Positions 1 to 9,041 of a DNA stretch of 64,000 nucleotides are shown piece by piece (within the stretch, counting starts at the first letter, position 1; the number at the start of each line of letters is the position of its first letter). The stretch covers positions 310,001 to 374,000 of the forward strand of contig OW569373.1 of assembly GCA_937625935.1 (NCBI GenBank). Reading direction: 5' to 3'. The translations under genes and the position numbers were made by a program. The notes beneath the pieces are model-generated. The model searched no databases, was not told the DNA's origin, and saw only the letters and a list, made by a program, of their open reading frames with translations. The DNA comes from Tetramitus jugosus. Lineage: Eukaryota > Heterolobosea > Eutetramitea > Acrasida > Vahlkampfiidae.

Positions 1-350
1 GTCGTTCCCAATCCACCATTCAATTTCAACACGACGAGCTTACTGAGCAATTGCTTGACATAGGCATCGTCTTGTGCAATCTTGGCAGCGTACTTGCTGT
101 GCACTTGACTCTCATAGTTGAGAACAGTCTGTTCAGTTGGAGATTCAACACGTTCCCACTGGATAGAGTGAGCTTCTGGGTTGTTGAGTGCTTGGAGGAA
201 CCGTTTGTGCATTCGCTCAAAATTGATCATGGTTTGCTCAAATTCCTGTCTGAGCTTTTGATCATGGTGCTGAGCAATGGTGCTTGTCAGTTGTTGGACA
301 TGTTGGGAGACGGTGCTACCTACATGATGAACATCAATTTGTTGTGTCAT
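1..350 (-). CDS. UTP-glucose-1-phosphate uridylyltransferase (UGPase), N-terminal part, cut by window edge
   Basis: The minus strand is open from an ATG at 350-348 to the window edge and encodes about 116 residues. It starts MTQQIDVHHVGS and ends in KLVVLKLNGGLGT, the nucleotide-binding start of the eukaryotic UGPase family (the conserved LNGGLGTxMG loop that binds UTP). The preceding 100 residues are the helical N-terminus usual in these enzymes. UGPase makes UDP-glucose from UTP and glucose-1-phosphate in the cytosol. The catalytic core and C-terminal beta-helix lie outside the window. The 267 bp to the next gene upstream contain only AT-rich sequence with T runs and hold its promoter. The family call rests on one short but very characteristic motif. 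Confidence 0.88.
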   Translation of the reverse strand, partial: MTQQIDVHHVGSTVSQHVQQLTSTIAQHHDQKLRQEFEQTMINFERMHKRFLQALNNPEAHSIQWERVESPTEQTVLNYESQVHSKYAAKIAQDDAYVKQLLSKLVVLKLNGGLGT

Positions 351-617
351 GGTTTTCTTTGTTGGAAATGGTCGTTTCTATGGTACACTACGAATATATT
401 TGATTTTTGCTGTTATTGTGATCTTGGGGTCAAAAAATCACAACAATTCTTTTTCAATGAATTTTCTCTTTCAGGTGGTGTTTTTTTTAGCGTTGGGGAT
501 GTGACGTGTGTCGCTAAAAATATGGTGTGTTATGTCTTGTTTTGTCAGAGACAAGGTCGATTTACGACAGATGAATTCTTGAGTGGAACGGGTTGGTGCG
601 CAGGAGGTGGATAGATA

Positions 618-2768
618 TCACTTGGATGGTCTTGATGAGTACTTGAGAGATGATTTGGTTTGAATAGAGCTATGATTCTTTGACTTGTTGGCAGAAGGAA
701 TCAGCAATTGTTGTGCTACTGAATTTCGAATCATTCTTTGCCGTCTTTCTTCTCGTTCCACTTGCTCCTGTTGTTTCACCTGTAGTACTCTGAAAGCTTG
801 GGTACTCTCAAAACTATGAGTATGCTTGAAACTTTGAGAAGCTGTTGTGTTGGTGACTAAGTTGGCTGTGTTGTAGAATGTGATACTCTTAAATGGTAAG
901 TGTCGTTTGTGTTCTTTTCTCAATAATGTCACATAGTCTCCTGATAGGTAAGAATTGGAGAATACTCCTACCTCTTCTGTATTTTGATCCTGAATACGCT
1001 TTCTTTCTTTCACTTGTTTGAACGTTTTGGACTCCAAACAACCAAGCTGACATCCAGTCCAAATATCAATTAAATCAACAAAGTTTTTGGTGACTACGAG
1101 CATTGTTGGAATTTGATCGCTGATAGAGATGGTCTCAATGCTTTGCTCGTTGTGGTAGTACTTTACCTGTTTCAATAAGGTGTGATCTTTCGCATTGTGA
1201 ATAAATATTATGTTATCCTTTGCTATCGATATGACTAACTCGTTTTTGTAGAACCTAATATGTGTTATACAAGAATTGTGTTTCGTCAGATGTCCTTTTA
1301 CTGCACCAATACTTGTATCCCACAATACTAAGCTCCCATTATCATATCCGGTACACAACATTCGATGCACACTATCAAGACCAACTTCAACAACTCGATT
1401 CAGTTGATGAATTAATTTTTCATCCCTCTCAGCGGCTAGAGTACCAATTAAGAACATTTTGGAATCATGCCACCACACAATAATATCCTTAAGTATATTT
1501 TGCTGGATCGCTTGCTCGTTGTAGATATCTCCACTCCAACTCAAACTATTCATTGTTTGTGCTTCACTTCTTAGAATGAAAGAACATCTATATATTACGT
1601 TTGCTCTTCTACTGACGTTATTCGTATGTGAGCGATCCAAATTGCCCTCAAATCCCATGGAAAATGACGGTGTGATCTTCATACTCCATGCTAGACTCCC
1701 AGTTAATTGAATATTAGAATCAATATTAATACATTGAACACTTCCATCAGAATATGCGATTGAAAGATACTTTGCATTTGTTGAGATAAATAGGTCGCTA
1801 ATAGCCTTCTCTGTTTCTCCACGACAAGCATTGTAAATAATTTTCTCTGCACAATCAACAATGTGAATCCAATAAGCGCGATCTCCCTTCAATGAAGTTG
1901 CCACAACGAAAGCTTTTTCTCCAACGAGGGTAATATTTGCGCTAGTACTGATGCAAAACTTACTGTTCGATGATTCTTCTAGATCTGTTACCAATCGGGC
2001 ATATTCTTCATTGATAAATTCTTCTTCTACCGAATGATCTACTGACTGTTTGGATTTTGCACTTTTGACTCTTTGTTTCTTTGAGCTTGTTGGTGTCTTG
2101 CTGCCACTCGAACTCGGAGGAGTTTGTTTCTTGCCATCTGATATTTTCATTGAGTTATTCACAGCTATATCCTCCTTCTTGATCGAAACACGATATACCA
2201 ATTTGGAGCATAGGTAGCACTCTCTCTTGTTTGAGAGGTAAGGATTCTCTAAAGCCACAAGCCTGCCAAACCGAGTCATCAACATTATCATATTTTCTGA
2301 GAATGAGGCAGTATCAATTATAGAATCAAGTTTCTCGAAGACATCCACAGACTGAACAACTTCAGTACTATCTACTTTCTTACTATCCTTCTTTGTGTTC
2401 AGTTTTAATTTTGGATTCGACTTCTTACTATCGGTGGCCGATTCGAGAAGCATCTTCTTGTGAGCAGGGGTATCGATTGAGTCCTCATAACTACTTGCAC
2501 TTAGTAAAGGAAGTAAATCTCTCCTCATATCAAACTCTATTTTATCTTCACACTGACTAGTGTTGTAGTTTCTCAACCGTCCATCCTTTAAGAGCTCCTC
2601 TTCTCTCTTTGCACTCATCTCGATATGGATGTTCAGTGGATTGATAATGTCATTCTGTACTATTCTATTCAAGAACCGATAAGGTTGAGGTAATCGATCG
2701 ATGATGGATTCTGAGTCCACCATATCATGGGGACGCCTCCGAGATAACAACGACGAATGAGGTTGCAT
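618..2768 (-). CDS. WD40-type beta-propeller protein, WDR93-like
   Basis: Encodes 716 aa from an ATG at 2768. The N-terminus has RLPQPYRFLNRIVQ (about residues 25-38), resembling the start of WDR93, a protein of motile cilia in animals. Degenerate WD40 blades follow: NAKYLSIAYSDGSVQCINID (about 330-350), LDSVHRMLCTGYDNGSLVLW (about 465-485), and blades near 500-580. Residues 200-245 are a Lys/Ser-rich linker, and the C-terminus is a basic helix (QEQVEREERRQRM) followed by Ser/Lys-rich sequence. No enzymatic motif is seen. A flagellar role is inferred only from the family resemblance; other WD40 scaffolds cannot be excluded. The gene is tail-adjacent to the UGPase gene and 89 bp downstream of the next minus-strand gene. 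Confidence 0.6.
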   Translation of the reverse strand: MQPHSSLLSRRRPHDMVDSESIIDRLPQPYRFLNRIVQNDIINPLNIHIEMSAKREEELLKDGRLRNYNTSQCEDKIEFDMRRDLLPLLSASSYEDSIDTPAHKKMLLESATDSKKSNPKLKLNTKKDSKKVDSTEVVQSVDVFEKLDSIIDTASFSENMIMLMTRFGRLVALENPYLSNKRECYLCSKLVYRVSIKKEDIAVNNSMKISDGKKQTPPSSSGSKTPTSSKKQRVKSAKSKQSVDHSVEEEFINEEYARLVTDLEESSNSKFCISTSANITLVGEKAFVVATSLKGDRAYWIHIVDCAEKIIYNACRGETEKAISDLFISTNAKYLSIAYSDGSVQCINIDSNIQLTGSLAWSMKITPSFSMGFEGNLDRSHTNNVSRRANVIYRCSFILRSEAQTMNSLSWSGDIYNEQAIQQNILKDIIVWWHDSKMFLIGTLAAERDEKLIHQLNRVVEVGLDSVHRMLCTGYDNGSLVLWDTSIGAVKGHLTKHNSCITHIRFYKNELVISIAKDNIIFIHNAKDHTLLKQVKYYHNEQSIETISISDQIPTMLVVTKNFVDLIDIWTGCQLGCLESKTFKQVKERKRIQDQNTEEVGVFSNSYLSGDYVTLLRKEHKRHLPFKSITFYNTANLVTNTTASQSFKHTHSFESTQAFRVLQVKQQEQVEREERRQRMIRNSVAQQLLIPSANKSKNHSSIQTKSSLKYSSRPSK

Positions 2769-2857
2769 TCTGAGCTTCTGTAGTCGATCGTTGAAATGCT
2801 GTTGTAGGAAAAATTTTGATCGAACGAGAGACAGGAATGAACAGCATCTGGCTGACG

Positions 2858-4267
2858 TTAAATAGTATTTACTTCAATAATAACGTGAGCCTTATCCTCT
2901 ATTGAGCTATGTTGCATCACAAAATCGTTCAAATCGGCGATCATCTCGTTCCTGTTCTCATCCATTTCGAGTAACTGTATTTGACTGACGTCTAGTTCTT
3001 GTGCATCATCCATATACTCTTTTATATACCCTTTAACGATGCTCATTAGTTGATCGTAAGACATATTGCTTGGGGCAGGTGATTTGAAAATACGATTCGG
3101 CTGGTCGTCACCAAATCTAAAATCCAAATAAATATCGAGTGGATGTTCACTATGAGGATCAAATATTGGAGAATTATTCCTCGTCTTTGAAGCCTTCTTG
3201 TTTCCTTTCACTTTCTCTTCATTCTTTTCTTCTCGCTTTCTTTTCTTTTCCTTCTTTGTGCTCTTTTCTGGAATTACACTGTTGTAATTATCGTCATCCG
3301 ACTCGCTATTGGCCTTCCTCTTCTTCGACACCTTATATGTCTTCTTGCTTGTAGAAGTGTGGTGATTTATCTGCTTCGATTCATCGTCATCGCTCTCACT
3401 CTCCTCTGAATCATCTATTGTTTCAATAGCCTGTTCTTCAGGAGCAACAATTGACAGCTCATCCTCCTCTGATTCTTGATTGTCCAAAGAGTCCTCAGAG
3501 TCTGAACTCGATTCACTCTCTGCTTTTTCTTCCTCTTCCTCTTCCACTTGCATTTCTTCTCCCTTGATCTCATCAGCCTGATTATTATCATCTGACTCGG
3601 AATCAGAGTCTGAATCCTCCAAAAATTTGAACGTACTCATATCTGTCTTCTCGTACTCTCGTTTCTCTGCCAACTTGCGCCCAAAATCGACTTGAATCTC
3701 TGCTACTTCCTCCTCATCCGAGTCAACAACCTCCTTGCTCACAAATCGATCGTTCTTCTCCTTCTCACGAAGTGCCGCTTTCAATGCCAATTCTCTTCTC
3801 TTCACTAACTCTTCTTCTTCTCTCTTCTCCTGCTCCTTCTTCTCTTCCCTTTCTCTCTTTAGTCGTTCCATTCGTTCAATTTGACCTTGTTCAGCCAATT
3901 GCTTGATTCGTTCAATCTCAATCAACCGATTCTGTTCTGCAATCTTGAATCTCTCCTTTTCCTCTGCCAATTTCTGCAATCTCTGTCGTTCCCTCTCTTT
4001 CTGCATTTCTCTTGCTTCCTTTTCTTTGCGCAATTGTTGCTGTAGCTCTTGTTCTTGTCGTTTCATGTTCTCTAGTCGTTGTTGCTGGGCAGTCATCATG
4101 GGTTTACTGACATTGTTGTGGATACTTGGATCGGTCACTGTCGTCGTTGTAGTTGTTGGTTCATTGTTGTTGCTATTGGTCGTTGTGGTGTTTGGAGAAG
4201 CGATAATGATGGGTCGTTTTGCACTTGGTCGTCTCACAAGTTGACTCACTAGATCCTTGTCGTTCAT
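2858..4267 (-). CDS. Acidic coiled-coil protein with SUMO-like C-terminal domain (candidate Rad60/NFATC2IP relative)
   Basis: Encodes 469 aa from the ATG at 4267. An in-frame ATG at 4369 would add 34 residues but lies 1 nt past the stop of the upstream XRCC2 gene, so I prefer 4267. The layout is a Thr/Asn-rich N-terminus, a long Glu/Lys/Arg/Gln coiled coil (roughly residues 65-180), an acidic Ser/Asp/Glu region, a basic KKRKxxSE linker, and a compact C-terminal about 95 residues starting HPLDIYLDFRF and ending IEDKAHVIIEV. That last block has the strand-strand-helix-strand pattern and acidic penultimate loop of SUMO-like domains in Rad60/Esc2/NFATC2IP. The domain call is inference from pattern; no residue-level proof. 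Its placement behind XRCC2 is consistent with a genome-stability role. Confidence 0.5.
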   Translation of the reverse strand: MNDKDLVSQLVRRPSAKRPIIIASPNTTTTNSNNNEPTTTTTTVTDPSIHNNVSKPMMTAQQQRLENMKRQEQELQQQLRKEKEAREMQKERERQRLQKLAEEKERFKIAEQNRLIEIERIKQLAEQGQIERMERLKREREEKKEQEKREEEELVKRRELALKAALREKEKNDRFVSKEVVDSDEEEVAEIQVDFGRKLAEKREYEKTDMSTFKFLEDSDSDSESDDNNQADEIKGEEMQVEEEEEEKAESESSSDSEDSLDNQESEEDELSIVAPEEQAIETIDDSEESESDDDESKQINHHTSTSKKTYKVSKKRKANSESDDDNYNSVIPEKSTKKEKKRKREEKNEEKVKGNKKASKTRNNSPIFDPHSEHPLDIYLDFRFGDDQPNRIFKSPAPSNMSYDQLMSIVKGYIKEYMDDAQELDVSQIQLLEMDENRNEMIADLNDFVMQHSSIEDKAHVIIEVNTI

Positions 4268-4370
4268 GATGCAAATTCTTCTTTTTTGTTTGTTGATGGT
4301 GGTGGGTAGAATTTGTTGTTGTGAAAATTCAAGTTTTTGTTGATGCTCAGTTTTTTGGTGGTCATACATT

Positions 4371-5633
4371 TTACGATGGATCAATTTCCTCCTGGTCAAA
4401 TGTGACACCGTGGTTGGCAATTTGGAACCGATAGAGCTTTGAAGGTCGAATGGGCTTGGTCTCAATCTTGTTGAATGCTGTTGTGTTGGATACAATGGGG
4501 CACAATGCAGCTAAGAATCCGTTGTGTGTCGCTCTTTCATCCGCATCGAGCAATAATCTATACTTGACACCTTCTCGCCACGCATTTGGCATGACCTCGC
4601 GATGTATGAGATACATCTCCTCTATTATCCGTTGATCTTCGCTGAGATATTGTCTGTTTCTTTCATTTTGTTGCAGAGCTTCTCTTCGATAGGATCGACG
4701 AGACTCTTTTGGAAATAATTCTCTCACGGTAGCAAACAGTGGAATGTCATAAAACTTGGTCAGTCGAACAAGTGCTTCACATGCCTTGTCCCAATCTCTC
4801 TTTTGATAACTGCTCTTGTGAGAAAATGTACTTGTTAATGAGTCTACTATTATACAACCATATGGTGATTTGGTGGCAGAGATGCCTATTGTCGAAGAAG
4901 CAGCAGAGATGTTGTCGCTTGAAACTGATGAAACAGTATCCTTTCCTACTGATAAAAGTGACTCAATCGTCATCCAAAATGCAAATGCATTCTGTGGTCG
5001 AATCACCTTGACTCTCGATATCGTATCGTGCACAAATTTTGAAAAATCGTCATCATCGGTAAAAATTGTTGCAAAGTGCTCATCGTACTCTTGTTGAGAG
5101 ACCACTTGATCGAATCCAATTGCATTTTCTGGGTGTAATCTCATTATTCTTGCTCTCTTTTCCTGTATTTGTGCCATGACAATCACATAGATACGCTCCT
5201 CGAGCATCTGCACCAATTGAACTTCATCAAATTTGAAATCCATGTCAAAAAACAAGACATTGTACTGTCCAGAATCACCACTCGACAATGACTCGTGTCT
5301 AAATATCAAATTATTTGCTCCCAAATTCTCTTCACCATCCAACATCAATTCTTCTTCATTTTCACTTGTTGTTCTTGATTGCGATTTCATCGTTGTCGTC
5401 ACAAGTGGCATAATACAGTTCAAACATGCAGTAAGACATAACTGAGATGCTCCACAACCTTGATTTCCATAAATTTCGACAATGTCACCTGGTTGAATGC
5501 CTGTACTTCCACTGAATGAACACTGGTCTAATGGATCGATGCCAGTGTAGAGAGGCTTTTGATGTTTTCTCGTGAGAAACGTGAGAGCAGTTTCGTTTGG
5601 TGTTAAAAGTTGTAAAAGTTGTTCGAGATCCAT
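4371..5633 (-). CDS. XRCC2-like RAD51 paralog with altered Walker A
   Basis: Encodes 420 aa from ATG 5633 (MDLEQLLQ). The RecA-type core has GDIVEIYGNQGCGASQ (about residues 45-60) where Walker A sits, then NVLFFDMDFKFDEVQLVQML (about 128-147), which matches the XRCC2 block VLFxDxDxxFDxxxLxxxL, and a Walker B-like YGCIIVDSLTSTF (about 260). LVRLTKFYDIPLFATV and a terminal HGVTFDQE also agree with XRCC2. XRCC2 works with RAD51 paralogs in homologous recombination in the nucleus. The Walker A lysine position reads Ala (GNQGCGAS), so classical ATP binding is probably lost; ATP binding is reported to be dispensable for vertebrate XRCC2. The protein is longer than human XRCC2 because of Ser/Glu-rich insertions. 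It is head-to-head with the KEN/D-box gene at 5978. Confidence 0.8.
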   Translation of the reverse strand: MDLEQLLQLLTPNETALTFLTRKHQKPLYTGIDPLDQCSFSGSTGIQPGDIVEIYGNQGCGASQLCLTACLNCIMPLVTTTMKSQSRTTSENEEELMLDGEENLGANNLIFRHESLSSGDSGQYNVLFFDMDFKFDEVQLVQMLEERIYVIVMAQIQEKRARIMRLHPENAIGFDQVVSQQEYDEHFATIFTDDDDFSKFVHDTISRVKVIRPQNAFAFWMTIESLLSVGKDTVSSVSSDNISAASSTIGISATKSPYGCIIVDSLTSTFSHKSSYQKRDWDKACEALVRLTKFYDIPLFATVRELFPKESRRSYRREALQQNERNRQYLSEDQRIIEEMYLIHREVMPNAWREGVKYRLLLDADERATHNGFLAALCPIVSNTTAFNKIETKPIRPSKLYRFQIANHGVTFDQEEIDPS

Positions 5634-5977
5634 TTGTTTTGTCTGTTGTAGGTACAATCAACAACTTTTGTTGTTTGTGTTAAGGAAAGCTTTTTCGCTG
5701 TTCTTGCGATTTTTCGATATCGAGTAATTTCTGGAAGTTCACGGAAGGGATTGAAGTTTTTTTGATCGAGCGTTACCTGTCGCGTTTTTGTGCCAAAATT
5801 TTTACCAACTTCGCGCTCAAATGCATCGTTATGCATTTCGCTGGTAAAGCTTTTGGCCTAAGTCCCCATACCATCACTTCTAAACTAAAAACAATAACAA
5901 CAATCACAACGACAACAACAAACCAAACACTAACACGATCTCTTCTTCGGACCAACAACAACCCTCATCTCTTTATC
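5634..5977. promoter_or_regulatory. Divergent intergenic region (XRCC2 / KEN-box gene)
   Basis: This 344 bp separates the ATGs of two divergent genes and must hold both promoters. It contains a TTCGCGC core (5810-5816) that resembles an E2F half-site, and toward the plus-strand gene an ACAACAACAAC tract. The frame of the plus-strand gene is open upstream of its ATG, but that stretch has no protein-like composition. Promoter function is inferred from position. Confidence 0.4.
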
Positions 5978-6829
5978 ATGCAAGTCTTCGCCACCACAGA
6001 GCCACAAACTACAATCCTAGACCAACAACAAGCAGAAGCAACATCAGCAACAACAACAACAGCTCTTACACAAAACAACAACAATGACACCAACAACAAC
6101 AACATCAACAATAGCTCTGTACCATCATTTGCCTCACCATTCAAAGGCCCAAAGATTGCTTGGAAGAAACAATTCAAGAGATCAGGAACCAACAACAACA
6201 ATAGCAACAATAACAATAGCTCTGATGCATCAGTCACAGAGTCAAACTGTCCTTCTAATACCTCACCAACGCCGCAACACACGGAACAACAACAAGCGAT
6301 CCAAGAGGTGAACAACACTGATAAGAATGAACTGAATCCAGGCTCTAATTCTCCACCTGGTGGCATTACTCAAGTTCAACAAGATAGCACGACCTCGACC
6401 ACGGCGAATATGACTCTAACCGTGAAGCAAGAATCGCAAGAAAGCACAACTACGATGAACAACATGACTACTACGATCAACTATCGAAGTGATCCTGCAA
6501 CTCCTGCAAGGAAATCAATCAAGAGGAAAGTCATCTCTCCTTGTGCTAGCATTCCAAGCTCTGTTGTGACTCAAGACTCATCATCCAATGTCGCTGCTGC
6601 CAACATCATTGTGACCAGCATTAGTGAAAACAAGGAGAATAGAGTTCCATTGGCCAGAGTGATAAACTTTTCCTCTGATTCTGGTGCCTCGCGATTCACC
6701 ATGAAACAATCACCAGGTTTTACGAGCCCAAGAGAACGGAAGTTGGCAAAGCGGGTCAGTGTCAACCGAGTGGATACAATCTCACAGAATTTGTCTACTT
6801 CAAAAGTAGCTCTCAAATTTGTCTTTTAA
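5978..6829 (+). CDS. Disordered protein with KEN box overlapping a D-box; candidate APC/C substrate
   Basis: Encodes 283 aa from ATG 5978 (MQVFATTEPQ). The first half is low-complexity Thr/Gln/Asn from CAA/AAC repeats, with one conserved-looking island FKGPKIAWKKQFKRSG (about 49-64). The second half is more ordered: DPATPARKSIKRK (TP site near basic residues), then ENKENRVPLARVIN (about 222-235), a textbook KEN degron immediately followed by a full RxxLxxxxN destruction box, then SPGFTSPRERKLAKR with two SP sites. The composition (disordered, degrons, CDK-type sites, basic patches) resembles anaphase-degraded cell-cycle regulators such as securin or sororin, but I see no family domain and do not assign it. 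It shares a promoter region with XRCC2. Confidence 0.6.
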   Translation: MQVFATTEPQTTILDQQQAEATSATTTTALTQNNNNDTNNNNINNSSVPSFASPFKGPKIAWKKQFKRSGTNNNNSNNNNSSDASVTESNCPSNTSPTPQHTEQQQAIQEVNNTDKNELNPGSNSPPGGITQVQQDSTTSTTANMTLTVKQESQESTTTMNNMTTTINYRSDPATPARKSIKRKVISPCASIPSSVVTQDSSSNVAAANIIVTSISENKENRVPLARVINFSSDSGASRFTMKQSPGFTSPRERKLAKRVSVNRVDTISQNLSTSKVALKFVF

Positions 6830-7158
6830 GACGTGGCACAGTCTTAAAACTGGCAATAATAAAAGATGTGAACACACAAGGAGCAAAGACGCACAAAGGA
6901 GTGCTCGTCTCTGCTCATTCCTTGAAAGCAAATTTGAAATTCCTTGTTATAAAAAAACCAACGGACACTTGTCATTTCAAAGATACCGCACTGGCGCCAA
7001 GAAAATTCACCCATTCTCCGCTTGCCCAAAAATTCGATTTGGTGACTGTATCACAAAAAGCAACTAGAAGCAGGTGATAATAAGCACAAACGAACAACAC
7101 GCGCCAACAAAAACTAGACACCCATCCCTCTTTCGATTGATCCATTGTGCGAGTATTT
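6830..7158. other. Intergenic region, no gene seen
   Basis: The 329 bp between two plus-strand genes hold no convincing ORF. Short open frames here lack protein-like composition. It contains a palindromic TGGCGCCA core near 6991-6998 and a CGCGCCAA at about 7099-7106, both E2F-like in composition and upstream of the apyrase gene. Confidence 0.35.
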
Positions 7159-8823
7159 ATGAATACCAACAACGAGAACAATCAACCTCATAGCACAATA
7201 CAGTCCTCAAACAACAACAACGACAACAACAACAACAATAACAATAACACATTGTCCTCTCAACAACAACCACAACCACAACAACCACAATACGTAGCTA
7301 CGTCTTCTGCGATTCTCAACAGAACACAATCACAACAACTCAAATCTAGAACATCACCCTTTGGTAGCTCCAACAACCTTCTCTTTCAACAAGAACATCA
7401 GGAACGAGAACAATTCGACGAATACGAAGATTCCACTTTTCAGAGCATTTCCATTGATAACGACAACAATCATCATCATCACCATCATCCACAATATAGC
7501 ATGTTTCGATCGACTTCTTCCCCTTCATCCAATCTCTTATCAAACCACAATAATAATAATAACATGAACAATAATAGCAATTCCATTTCATCTGTTCTCG
7601 GTCAATTCGTCAGTGACAAATGGAACAACAACAATAACAACAATTCAAGCAATGGTGATTTGTTGCCTGGTTTCGATGCAAGTATATCGGCACAAAAGAG
7701 TGCTTCACGACTCAAGAAAATTGTCATTGTTTTGTTGTGTGCATTGGCTCTCATGTTCATTTATCATGTCAATTCTCTCAATGGCTTGACTGGTACCACT
7801 GCTGCTGGCAACACAAAAATTTTTGATTTTCAAGATTTGGAAGACAGAGACAAATTCTCTGTTCGCTCCGAAGATGACTCACGGAGTGATTATCCAATTG
7901 TGCTCTGTGCTGATCGTGATTCCTATTCTTTCAATTCCAAGTCTCATGCATGGACATCTCTATTGATTGAAGGTACATTGAAGAGAGATGCTGACACTGG
8001 TATGTACACGGCTCATTTTCCAAAGGATCCAACAACAGGTCAAGTGCAAACTACTCCACTCGAAGGTAAATTGGCCGAGGGAAAACGAGGATTGGAATTG
8101 TCTGAACTCAAGAGATTCAATGGTCGATTGTACACTGTGGATGATCGTACGGGTATTGTCTATGAGATTATGGATAAGGACCCAAAGACGAACAAGAGAA
8201 AAGTTGTGGCACGATACATTTTGAATGATGGAGATGGTCATACGGACAAGGGATTCAAATCCGAGTGGGCCACTGTCAAGGACAATAAGCTCTATGTCGG
8301 TAGCATTGGTAAGGAGTGGACAACTGGAACAGGAGAGGTCATTAGTCACAATCCAATGTATGTCAAGAGTATCGATCTGAACGGATCCATCAAGAGTATC
8401 AATTGGGTGAAGCAGTACACTGCGTTGAGAGATGCAGCAGGTGTTCCATTCCCTGGCTACATGGTTCATGAATCTGCAGAGTGGAGTGATTTCTATAAGC
8501 GATGGTTCTTCCTACCAAGAAGAGTGTCAAAGCTGTCATACGATGAAGTCAAGGATGTGAACCGTGGTTCTAACATTATGATTGCTGCATCAGAAGATTT
8601 CAAGAGCATCAGTATTAAGAGAATTGGTGATCTTACACCAACAAGAGGCTTCTCTTCATTCAAGTTCATTCCTGGTAGACCTCGTGAGATTGTAGCGATT
8701 AAGTCAGAGGAAGTTGGAGAGAAGATGAGCAGCTATATCACAGTGTTTACTACAAGTGGCAAGATTTTGTTGCCAGAGACATTGATTGCCGAAGAAAAGA
8801 TTGAAGGTATCGAAATTGAATAA
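7159..8823 (+). CDS. Calcium-activated nucleotidase (CANT1-type apyrase), type II membrane protein
   Basis: Encodes 554 aa from ATG 7159 (MNTNNENNQP). Residues 1-180 are Asn/Gln/Ser/His-rich and coded by trinucleotide repeats. A single membrane anchor (KIVIVLLCALALMFIYHVN, about 186-204) precedes a lumenal/extracellular five-bladed apyrase domain. CANT1 hallmarks are clear: GLELSELKRFNGRLYTVDDR, GFKSEWATVKDNKLYVGSIG, KEWTT, GYMVHESAEWS, RWFFLPRR, GFSSFKFIPG and the terminal EGIEIE. This family hydrolyses UDP, GDP and other nucleoside diphosphates in a Ca2+-dependent way, typically in the ER/Golgi where it supports glycosylation. The acidic and Glu ligands (SEW, HES) are intact. The long low-complexity cytosolic tail is unusual and probably lineage-specific. 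Confidence 0.92.
   Translation: MNTNNENNQPHSTIQSSNNNNDNNNNNNNNTLSSQQQPQPQQPQYVATSSAILNRTQSQQLKSRTSPFGSSNNLLFQQEHQEREQFDEYEDSTFQSISIDNDNNHHHHHHPQYSMFRSTSSPSSNLLSNHNNNNNMNNNSNSISSVLGQFVSDKWNNNNNNNSSNGDLLPGFDASISAQKSASRLKKIVIVLLCALALMFIYHVNSLNGLTGTTAAGNTKIFDFQDLEDRDKFSVRSEDDSRSDYPIVLCADRDSYSFNSKSHAWTSLLIEGTLKRDADTGMYTAHFPKDPTTGQVQTTPLEGKLAEGKRGLELSELKRFNGRLYTVDDRTGIVYEIMDKDPKTNKRKVVARYILNDGDGHTDKGFKSEWATVKDNKLYVGSIGKEWTTGTGEVISHNPMYVKSIDLNGSIKSINWVKQYTALRDAAGVPFPGYMVHESAEWSDFYKRWFFLPRRVSKLSYDEVKDVNRGSNIMIAASEDFKSISIKRIGDLTPTRGFSSFKFIPGRPREIVAIKSEEVGEKMSSYITVFTTSGKILLPETLIAEEKIEGIEIE
7209..7250 (+). repeat. (AAC/CAA)n microsatellite encoding poly-Asn
   Basis: A run of AAC/AAT triplets inside the apyrase coding sequence gives about 13 residues of mostly Asn. 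Similar CAA/AAC tracts occur near the 5' ends of several other genes here (for example 6046-6115, 15226-15260, 15485-15530). Confidence 0.85.
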
Positions 8824-9041
8824 AATCAACAAATTGAACAGTTTAAGTTAATAATATCGATGTTCTTGATGCTTGCCTTGACATCAAATTATGGTATCAA
8901 GTACCATACATGTTGTTTCTAAGCTCTGTAATCCCCGTCTGAAACAACCGAGATCAAAGAATAGAGCAGCTGTGCTGACCCATGAGCGATTCTTCTTTGG
9001 CCATTGAGCCCAAGTTTTGTCCTGTGTAACAGTTCTCATTT

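Noticed and set aside
51-614. 187-codon plus-strand frame at the left edge
   Set aside because: It lies antisense to the clear UGPase 5' end and its promoter, and the protein has no sensible composition.
5960-6370. Antisense 'leucine-rich' frames opposite the KEN-box gene
   Set aside because: They are the reverse complement of CAA/AAC repeats (TTG, GTT), which always read as Leu/Val; no real membrane protein.
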